Assembly (NCBI RefSeq): GCF_019801605.1
Contig: NZ_JAHVIT010000002.1
Coordinates: 620,001 to 684,000, forward strand
Length of the DNA stretch: 64,000 nt
Source: Maritimibacter alkaliphilus
Lineage (GTDB): Bacteria; Pseudomonadota; Alphaproteobacteria; Rhodobacterales; Rhodobacteraceae
Direction of reading: 5' to 3'
Shown in pieces: positions 58,002-64,000 of this stretch; positions within the stretch are counted from its first letter, which is position 1, and the number at the start of each line of letters is the position of its first letter. The position numbers were made by a program, and so were the translations under genes. The notes beneath the pieces were generated by a model that saw only the letters and a list, made by a program, of their open reading frames with translations, did not search any database and was not told the DNA's origin.

Positions 58002-59393
58002 TCAGCCCGCCAGCAGCCTCGGCACCAGCAGGGTCAGCGCGGGGAGGGCGAGGATCAGCCCGACGCGGATCACCTCGGCGGCGAGGAAGGGCAGCACGCC
58101 CCGGAAGACTGTCGACATCGGCGTGTCCCGCGCGAGCGAGGCGATGATGAAGACGTTGAGGCCCACCGGCGGCGTGATCAGCCCCAGTTCGACCACGATC
58201 AGCGCGAGTATCCCGAACCAGATCTTCAGGCTGTCGCTGTCCATGCCGAAGGCCGCCGTGTCCGCCGTGGCGTAGTCTCCGCCGTTGAGCGCGATGAGCG
58301 TCGGCCAGAAGAAGGGCACCACGACGAGGATCATGGCGAGGCTTTCCATGAAGCAACCGAGGATGACAAAGGCCACCAGCATCAGGATCAGCACCAGCAT
58401 CGGGTCCAGCCCGCTGGTCGCGGCCCAGTCGCTGAGCGCCTGCGGCAGGCCGGTGCGGGTGAAGAAGCCTTTCAGCACCTCTGCGCCGAAGAGGATCAGG
58501 TAGATCATCCCCGCAGTGACCGCCGTGGCGCGGATCGCCCGCAGCAGGCCGCCGAGGCCCAGCCCCTCGCCGGTGCGCCAGCGCAGGACGAAGCCGTAGA
58601 CGGTGATCACGAAGACCCCGATCGACGCCGCGGGCGTCGGGGTGAAGAGCCCGAAGCCGAGGCCGAGGATGATCGAGCCGAAGATCGCGATCACCGGGAT
58701 CAGGCGGCGCAGGGCGATGCGGCGCGCCTCGGGCGCCATGGGCGCGGGGGCAGGGGCGCTCGACGGGTTCAGCCGGACCGTCACGGCGATGACGAGGATG
58801 AAGCCCAGCACCGCCAGCAGGCCGGGGACGATGGCCGCCTGGAACATCTTGAGGATCGAGCCCTCGACGATGATGGCGTAGATCACCAGTGCCACCGAGG
58901 GCGGGATCAGGATGCCCAGCGTGCCGCCCGCCGCCAGCGCACCGGAGGCCAGCCTGGGCGAGTAGCCGAGTGCGCGCAGTTCCGGCAGGGCGACCTTGCC
59001 CATGGTCGCCGCCGTCGCCAGCGACGAGCCGCAGACCGCGCCGAAGCCGCCGCAGGCCGCAACCGCGGCCATGGCCACGCCGCCCCGGATGCGCGACATC
59101 AGCGCCTCGAGCCCCTTGAAGAGGTCCGAGGACAGGCGCGCCTCGGCGGCGATGTAGCCCATCAGGACGAAGAGCGGCACGACCGAGAGGTCGTAGTTCG
59201 CCACGTTCTCCCACAGCAGCGACTTGAACTGCCGGATGTAGGGCACGAAGCGCACGAAGGGCACCGCGAGGCTGAGTACCCATGTGCCGCCGATGCCCAC
59301 GAGGATCATCGCGATGCCTACCGGCATCCGCAGCAGAAGCAGCACGAAGAGAACGACGAGGCCCAGAACCCCGATGGTGATCGGATCAGCCAT
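58002..59393 (-). CDS. dctM: TRAP transporter large permease DctM
   Basis: 463 residues with about 12 TM segments; signature blocks include GFGAVCGSSLATAATMGKVALPEL and AAGGTLGILIPPSVALVIY. Overlaps the small-subunit gene stop by 8 bp. Third gene of the dctP-dctQ-dctM operon linked to a MobA-like monooxygenase across the divergent regulator gene. Confidence 0.93.
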   Translation of the reverse strand: MADPITIGVLGLVVLFVLLLLRMPVGIAMILVGIGGTWVLSLAVPFVRFVPYIRQFKSLLWENVANYDLSVVPLFVLMGYIAAEARLSSDLFKGLEALMSRIRGGVAMAAVAACGGFGAVCGSSLATAATMGKVALPELRALGYSPRLASGALAAGGTLGILIPPSVALVIYAIIVEGSILKMFQAAIVPGLLAVLGFILVIAVTVRLNPSSAPAPAPMAPEARRIALRRLIPVIAIFGSIILGLGFGLFTPTPAASIGVFVITVYGFVLRWRTGEGLGLGGLLRAIRATAVTAGMIYLILFGAEVLKGFFTRTGLPQALSDWAATSGLDPMLVLILMLVAFVILGCFMESLAMILVVVPFFWPTLIALNGGDYATADTAAFGMDSDSLKIWFGILALIVVELGLITPPVGLNVFIIASLARDTPMSTVFRGVLPFLAAEVIRVGLILALPALTLLVPRLLAG

Positions 59394-59883
59394 GACGCAG
59401 GTCCCCGCGGATCTGGACCAGCGCCACGAGGCCCCAGAGGGCCATCGACAGGATGCCGGGAATGTAGAAGGGCCAGACGCTCCAGCCGAGGACCGAGGTC
59501 ACGGCGCCGTCCTCGCGGGCCTCGATCAGGCCCTGCACCATCCAGTAGGCGAGGAAGACCGCCATGCCGGCGGTCAGCAGCAGCCAGAGCTTGTCGACCG
59601 CGCCCTGCACGCGCTCGGGGAGGCGTTCCATGAAGAGGTCGACCGAGACGTGACCGCGGTTGGCCTGACAGAAGGGGAAGAACATCAGGGCGATGCCGCT
59701 GATGGCCAGCTGGACGAAATCCTCGTAGCCCGGCAGGCCGGGCACGTCGACGCCCAGCGGGCCGGTGATCCGGTCGAGGATGAAGGCCCCGGTATTGGTC
59801 GTGGTCACGGCCACGATCACGAAGAGCGCGACACCGGCCAGCACGGCGAATAGGTCCGCTGTTCGCCACAGAACGGCAGTCAT
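59386..59883 (-). CDS. dctQ: TRAP transporter small permease DctQ
   Basis: 165 residues with four TM segments and the QANRGHVSVDLF motif typical of DctQ. Start at ATG 59883; the frame open further upstream is not protein-like and would reach into the dctP tail. Overlaps dctM by 8 bp. Confidence 0.88.
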   Translation of the reverse strand: MTAVLWRTADLFAVLAGVALFVIVAVTTTNTGAFILDRITGPLGVDVPGLPGYEDFVQLAISGIALMFFPFCQANRGHVSVDLFMERLPERVQGAVDKLWLLLTAGMAVFLAYWMVQGLIEAREDGAVTSVLGWSVWPFYIPGILSMALWGLVALVQIRGDLRHG

Positions 59884-59999
59884 CTTGCGCCCCCTCTGAA
59901 TAGCTTGGTTTCGATGGGTCGGGTGGGGCGGGCGCTGTGGCCGGCCCCGTCCGGTCGCAGGGCCGGTGAGGTTACCGGCCCTGTCGGAAGCCTGCGGCG

Positions 60000-61025
60000 T
60001 TACTTGGCCGCGGCGATCGCCGCGCGCGCGCCCTCGACGAGGGCCGCGCCGTCGATGCCCTTGGAGGCGACGTCGTCGACCCACTGCTGCACGACCTTCT
60101 CGCTCACCGCGTCGAACTTGGCGCCTTCCTCCTCGGAGAGGACGATGCGCTCCACCCCGGCGCCGTCGAGCGCGGCAATGCCGGTGTCCTCGAAGCCCTC
60201 CCAGAGCGCGCCGATCTCGGCCGCGACATTCATGCCGGAGTTGGCGTCGATCACGGCCTTCAGGTCGTCGGGCAGGTCATCGTAGATGTCCTTGTTCATC
60301 GCCAGCATGAAGACCGAGGTGCCGAAGCGATCCCCGTCGGGCAGTTCGGTCGTGTACTTGTCGAGCTCCTGCAGGTTCAGCGCCGGCACGATCTCGTAGG
60401 TGGTCAGCGCCCCGTCCACGACGCCCTTCGACATCGCCTCGGGCAGGGCGGGCACCGGCAGGCCGACCGGTTCGGCGCCCATCTCGGTGATCTCCCATGC
60501 GCCGGTGCGGCTGGGGGTGCGGAGCTTCATGCCTGCCACGTCCTCGAAGCTGCGGACCGGCTTGGTGGCGCTGTGGATCAGGTTGCCCTCGTGGCTGTGC
60601 AGGAAGAGGACCTTCACGTCCTTGAAGTCCTCCGCCAGCATGTCGAGGGAGGCGTTGAGCGCGATGGTGGTCTGCCGCGCCGATCCGGCATGGACCAGCG
60701 GCAGCTCGAAGACCTCGCTGCGCGGGAAGACGCCGGGGGTATAGCCGAGGATCGTCCAGATGATATCGGCCGCCCCGTCCCGGACCTGCCCGTAAAGCTC
60801 GTTCGGTTTGCCGCCCATGGACATCGACGGCGCGATCTCCACGTGGATGCGGCCATCGCTCTCGGCCTCGATCTTCTCGGCCCAGGGGGCGAGCATGTCC
60901 TTGTGCGCGTTCGAGACGGGCGGCAGGAAGTGATGCATGATCAGCGTGACGTCCTGCGCCGCGGCCGATCCGGCCAGGGACGCAACAGCCGCCGCCGTGC
61001 ACAGAAGTTTGGTAAGTCCCGACAT
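60000..61025 (-). CDS. dctP: TRAP transporter solute-binding protein DctP
   Basis: 341 residues; signal peptide (cleavage near SAAAQD). DctP-family blocks MHHFLPPVSNAHKDMLAPWAE and the ligand-site region GMKLRTPSRTGAWE, whose Arg binds the carboxylate. First gene of the dctPQM operon; upstream of it lie AT-rich operator-like repeats. Ligand is likely an aromatic or aliphatic carboxylate, given the neighbouring 3-hydroxybenzoate-type monooxygenase. Confidence 0.93.
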   Translation of the reverse strand: MSGLTKLLCTAAAVASLAGSAAAQDVTLIMHHFLPPVSNAHKDMLAPWAEKIEAESDGRIHVEIAPSMSMGGKPNELYGQVRDGAADIIWTILGYTPGVFPRSEVFELPLVHAGSARQTTIALNASLDMLAEDFKDVKVLFLHSHEGNLIHSATKPVRSFEDVAGMKLRTPSRTGAWEITEMGAEPVGLPVPALPEAMSKGVVDGALTTYEIVPALNLQELDKYTTELPDGDRFGTSVFMLAMNKDIYDDLPDDLKAVIDANSGMNVAAEIGALWEGFEDTGIAALDGAGVERIVLSEEEGAKFDAVSEKVVQQWVDDVASKGIDGAALVEGARAAIAAAK

Positions 61026-61071
61026 CCACTCCTCCTTTGGATGGCTCAGGCCGTGCCCGGCCTTTAATATG

Positions 61072-61126
61072 TAGACTTATCATACCCGACTTGACTAAGC
61101 TTGGGTCAACAGAAAAAGTAAGTTGA
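61072..61126. promoter_or_regulatory. dctP/marR divergent promoter with TACACTTA-like half-sites and a TTGAC-N9-GTCAA repeat
   Basis: TAGACTTA (61072-61079) and, inverted, TAAGTTGA (61119-61126) resemble the TACACTTA arms found before the monooxygenase gene. Between them TTGAC-N9-GTCAA (61091-61109) is an inverted repeat holding a minus-strand -35 for dctP, with TATGAT 19 bp downstream as its -10. The low-GC composition of the whole stretch fits a control region. Confidence 0.5.
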
Positions 61127-61279
61127 CGTTTTATTTTTGGTAACGCTCTGCCATAGAACGATTTAACGGAAGAATACGCCGTTTCGGCGCAGGGGCCCGG
61201 GTGGGGGACGCGCCGGAATCACGCCGGAAACCGGCAGCGTAGACCGGCAAGGCTAGCCGGCAGGGCGCGAGGAGACGAA

Positions 61280-61711
61280 ATGACCGTTCACGATATGGCA
61301 GGGCACCTGATCCGCAGGATGCACCAGACTTCGGCCCATGTCTTCGCGGCTCAGACCAAGGCGGCCGGGCTTGACGTGACGCCGGTGCAATTCGCCGCCA
61401 TGGATGCGATCCGGGACAATCCCGGGATCGATCAGGCCGGGATCGCCGCCGCCATCGCCTATGACCGGGCGACCATCGGCGGGGTGATCGACCGTCTGGA
61501 ACAGAAGGGCTGGATTTCCCGCAGTGTCAGCAAGCGCGACCGCCGGGCGCGCGTCGTGACCCTGACCGATGCGGGCACCGCGATGTTCGAACGTATCCTT
61601 CCCGTGGTGCGGGACCTGCAATCCGATATCCTACCCGGCCTGACCGAGGAGGAGCGCCGCCATTTCCTCGAACTGGCGCATAAATCCTCGACCGCCGCCG
61701 CCCAGTCCTGA
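61280..61711 (+). CDS. MarR-family regulator
   Basis: 143 residues, winged-helix dimer type: AAGLDVTPVQFAAMDAI, then HTH with DQAGIAAAIAYDRATIGGVIDRLE and the wing SKRDRRARVVTLTDAG. MarR proteins next to aromatic-acid genes usually bind the aromatic ligand. Placed between the divergent dctPQM operon and the monooxygenase gene, whose promoters share a repeat. GAGGAG ribosome-binding site before the ATG. Confidence 0.9.
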   Translation: MTVHDMAGHLIRRMHQTSAHVFAAQTKAAGLDVTPVQFAAMDAIRDNPGIDQAGIAAAIAYDRATIGGVIDRLEQKGWISRSVSKRDRRARVVTLTDAGTAMFERILPVVRDLQSDILPGLTEEERRHFLELAHKSSTAAAQS

Positions 61712-61821
61712 CGGCCGCGCGGCCCTTTTCCGAATCGAGATGTGATCCGAACGCGGTCCGCCCTGCGGGCGGCGCTCTGCAAGTATGTATTGATTTCAGA
61801 CTATTGCCTGAATTTTGTCAG

Positions 61822-61857
61822 TACACTTATCAGTATTGACCCGAGATAGTAAGTGTA
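61822..61857. promoter_or_regulatory. Inverted repeat TACACTTA-N20-TAAGTGTA before the monooxygenase gene
   Basis: Perfect 8-bp arms at 61822-61829 and 61850-61857 bracket a TTGACC (61836-61841) that can serve as a -35. Occupancy would cover the promoter 60-95 bp upstream of the ATG. The same half-site occurs in the dctP promoter, pointing to a shared regulator, most likely the MarR protein between them. Confidence 0.6.
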
Positions 61858-61915
61858 GCTACCATATGCCTCGTCGGGGCGCTGGCCTCTGGCTGCATGG
61901 CGAGGAGGAGCGAGG

Positions 61916-63832
61916 ATGCAGTATTATCTGAACGGGTTTCGTGGCGGGGATCCCGACCTGCAGGATGCGGCCGCCTGCCGCCGTGAGTACGGTGCCTTCG
62001 CCCCCCTGCCAGAGACGGTGGATGTGCTGATCGCGGGCTGCGGGCCGGCCGGTCTGTGCCTCGCGGCCCAGCTGTCGCAGTTTCCCGGGATCGATGTGAT
62101 GATCGTCGAGCGCAAGCCCGGCCCGATGGAGAAGGGGCAGGCCGACGGCGTGAATACCCGCTCGATGGAGATGTTCCAGGCCTTCGGCTTCGGCGAGACC
62201 GTCAAGCGCGAGAGCTACTGGGTGAACCAGACGGCCTTCTGGACCCCGGACCCGGCCAACCGGGCCCATGTGCGTCGCGTCGGGCGGGTACAGGATGTCG
62301 CGGACGATTCCTCCGAGATGCCGCATACGCTGATCAACCAGGCCCGTATCCACGAGCTGTTCCTAGACGTGATGCGCAAGTCGCCGAAGCGGTTGCAGCC
62401 CGACTATGGCTGGGCCGTCAGCGACCTGAGCATCGACACCCGCACCCAGGACCACCCGGTCACCGTCACGCTGGAGAACACGGGCGTCAATGCGGGCACC
62501 ACGACCACGGTACGCGCCAACTACGTCGTCGGCTGCGATGGGGCGCGGTCCAATGTCCGCTCGGCCATCGGCGGCACGCTGCACGGCGACGCGGCGCATC
62601 AGGCCTGGGGCGTGATGGATATCCTCGCCAACACCGATTTCCCGGACATCCGGCAGAAGTGCATCGTCTCCTCCGCGACGGAAGGCAACGTGCTGATCCT
62701 GCCCCGCGAGGGCGGTTATCTCTTCCGGATGTATGTCGAACTCGACAAGCTGAACCCGGACGAGCGGGTGTCGAGCCGCAACCTCACCTCCGCGCATATG
62801 ATCGCCGCCGCCAACCGGATCATGGCGCCCTACACGATCGACGTGAAGGAGGTGGTCTGGTGGTCGGTCTACGAGATCGGGCACCGGATGACCGACCGGT
62901 TCGACGATGTGCCCGAGACGGAGAAGGCCACGCGGACGCCGCGGGTCTTCACCGCGGGGGATGCCTGTCACACCCACAGCCCTAAGGCGGGGCAGGGGAT
63001 GAACGTGTCGATGCAGGACAGTTTCAACCTCGGCTGGAAGCTGGCCCATGTGCTTCAGGGCCGCGCCGGGCCCGAGCTGCTGCACAGCTACTCTGCCGAA
63101 CGCTGGGCCGAGGCCAAGCGGCTGGTGGACACGGATCACAAGTGGGCGCGGATCATGTCGGCCCCGCCGGGTCAGTCCGAGCTGGACGGCGCCGACATGC
63201 CGCGCGTGCAGAAGCAGTTCATCGAGAACCTCGAATTCACCGGCGGCCTCGCGGTGCATTACGCGCCCTCCGCGCTGATCGGCCCGGCAGACCACCAGGC
63301 GCTGGCTGAAGGGCTGACCATCGGCAAGCGGTTCCATTCCGCGCCCGTGGTGCGTCTGGCCGATGCGATGCAGATGCAGTTGGGCCATGTGGCGCAGGCC
63401 GATGGCCGCTGGCGGCTCTATGCCTTTGCGGGGGCCGGGGACAGCGGCCAGCCGGGGGGCGCGATCCATGACCTCGCCGAGTGGCTGCTGCGCGATCCCG
63501 CCTCGCCGGTGGTGCGTTACACCCGTCCGGGAGAGGACATCGACAGCGTTCTCGACCTGCGGGCGGTGTTCCAGCAGACCTTCGAGGCGCTCGCCTACGA
63601 GCCGATGCCGCCGCTGCTGAAACCGGCAAAGGGCCGCCATGGCCTGCAGGATCACGAAAAGGTCTTCTGCACCGATCACAAGGGCCTCGGCGATATCTTC
63701 GACATGCGCGGGATCGACCGGGCGGCGGGCTGCATGGTGCTGGTGCGCCCCGACCAGTATGTCGCCCATGTGCTGCCGCTCTCGGGGCGCGAGGCGCTGG
63801 CCGATTTCCTGTCGGGCGTGCTGAAGGGATAG
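61916..63832 (+). CDS. mobA: FAD-dependent aromatic monooxygenase, 3-hydroxybenzoate 4-monooxygenase (MobA)-like
   Basis: 638 residues, the length of the phenol hydroxylase/MobA branch of class A flavoprotein monooxygenases. FAD dinucleotide motif LIAGCGPAGLCLA (38-50), the DG motif GCDGARSNVRSAIG, and the FAD-ribose motif FTAGDACHTHSPKAGQG. The C-terminal thioredoxin-like domain of this branch is also present. MobA converts 3-hydroxybenzoate to protocatechuate with NADPH and O2; a phenol-type substrate cannot be excluded. GAGG precedes the ATG. Own promoter and terminator. Confidence 0.85.
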   Translation: MQYYLNGFRGGDPDLQDAAACRREYGAFAPLPETVDVLIAGCGPAGLCLAAQLSQFPGIDVMIVERKPGPMEKGQADGVNTRSMEMFQAFGFGETVKRESYWVNQTAFWTPDPANRAHVRRVGRVQDVADDSSEMPHTLINQARIHELFLDVMRKSPKRLQPDYGWAVSDLSIDTRTQDHPVTVTLENTGVNAGTTTTVRANYVVGCDGARSNVRSAIGGTLHGDAAHQAWGVMDILANTDFPDIRQKCIVSSATEGNVLILPREGGYLFRMYVELDKLNPDERVSSRNLTSAHMIAAANRIMAPYTIDVKEVVWWSVYEIGHRMTDRFDDVPETEKATRTPRVFTAGDACHTHSPKAGQGMNVSMQDSFNLGWKLAHVLQGRAGPELLHSYSAERWAEAKRLVDTDHKWARIMSAPPGQSELDGADMPRVQKQFIENLEFTGGLAVHYAPSALIGPADHQALAEGLTIGKRFHSAPVVRLADAMQMQLGHVAQADGRWRLYAFAGAGDSGQPGGAIHDLAEWLLRDPASPVVRYTRPGEDIDSVLDLRAVFQQTFEALAYEPMPPLLKPAKGRHGLQDHEKVFCTDHKGLGDIFDMRGIDRAAGCMVLVRPDQYVAHVLPLSGREALADFLSGVLKG

Positions 63833-63866
63833 CGGCGCGCGGCGTCCCCGGCGCCGGACATAGAGT

Positions 63867-63898
63867 AAAGGCCCCGTCGGACAGGCGGGGCCTTTCTC
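63867..63898 (+). terminator. Rho-independent terminator of the monooxygenase gene
   Basis: Ten-base stem AAAGGCCCCG/CGGGGCCTTT with a 9-nt loop, ending CCTTTCTC, 35 bp past the stop. Symmetric A/T flanks allow use from both sides. Confidence 0.8.
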
Positions 63899-63926
63899 GT
63901 GGCGGGAGGTGCCAGTCAGGCCAGCG

Positions 63927-64000
63927 TCAGGCGAGCTCGGCCATGCGGCCCGGGCTCCAGGGCATGTGCCGCGCTGCCCGCATCTGGGTCTGGCGGATCT
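63927..64000 (-). CDS. Possible C-terminal end of a gene running off the window
   Basis: From the right edge a minus-strand frame reads about 23 codons (ending PWSPGRMAELA) to a TGA at 63927-63929, close to the terminator at 63867. The position fits the last codons of a convergent gene, but the visible part is too short to identify. Confidence 0.3.
   Translation of the reverse strand, partial: IRQTQMRAARHMPWSPGRMAELA

Overview
High-GC DNA with dense, mostly short-gap operons, several ATGA-type stop/start overlaps and many TRAP and ABC uptake systems. The gene content (methionine synthase split in two, ArsR-ArsC fusion with gapdh-arsJ, FrmR plus class III alcohol dehydrogenase, TAXI-TRAP and DctPQM transporters, a BgsBA-like beta-glucan operon) points to an alphaproteobacterium, most likely a Rhodobacterales/roseobacter-type organism. 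No rRNA, tRNA, CRISPR array, transposase or phage gene was recognised; the window reads as chromosomal accessory and metabolic DNA.

Layout. 1-5.5 kb: tail of a membrane sensor, then a minus-strand beta-glucan module (GH8 glucanase, HlyD-like BgsB, GT2 synthase BgsA) and a CYTH protein. 5.7-8.9 kb: arsenate resistance operon (ArsR-ArsC fusion, GAPDH, ArsJ). 8.9-16.5 kb: a divergent catabolic/transport cluster (NMT1-type binding protein, hot-dog thioesterase, MDR oxidoreductase and acyl-CoA ligase on the minus strand; ABC ATPase and permease on the plus strand) flanked by two GntR/FCD regulators. 16.6-22.5 kb: complete peptide/nickel-type ABC transporter split over two divergent transcripts. 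22.6-27.0 kb: blue-light LOV protein, giant CheB-CheR-PAS-HWE kinase and a single-domain response regulator. 27.3-30.8 kb: sulfatase, LysR regulator and formylglycine-generating enzyme. 30.9-32.4 kb: frmR and glutathione-dependent formaldehyde dehydrogenase. 32.5-35.5 kb: thiM-thiE-thiD-tenA thiamin salvage operon behind a TPP riboswitch. 35.9-38.3 kb: a secreted sulfatase and an HdeD protein. 38.6-44.2 kb: octaheme cytochrome with HEAT/TPR tail, a small membrane coiled-coil protein, and a Na+/H+ antiporter with a cyclic-nucleotide domain. 44.3-49.0 kb: split metH, a 28-bp tandem repeat, an unknown small gene and a cobalamin riboswitch. 49-54.4 kb: serine hydrolase, VOC protein, DoxX, a small secreted protein and a hybrid histidine kinase. 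54.7-57.9 kb: TAXI-TRAP transporter. 58-63.8 kb: DctPQM TRAP transporter, MarR regulator and a MobA-like 3-hydroxybenzoate 4-monooxygenase that share a short operator-like motif.

How parts work together. The FGE at 29.8 kb can activate both sulfatases. ArsC plus GAPDH/ArsJ give two arsenate routes. The DctPQM-MarR-MobA set looks like uptake and first oxidation of an aromatic acid. The least explained items are the cobalamin riboswitch in front of an unrecognised 100-codon gene with a duplicated 3' end, the LOV/CheB-CheR-HWE light-signalling locus, and the stand-alone octaheme-HEAT-TPR cytochrome.
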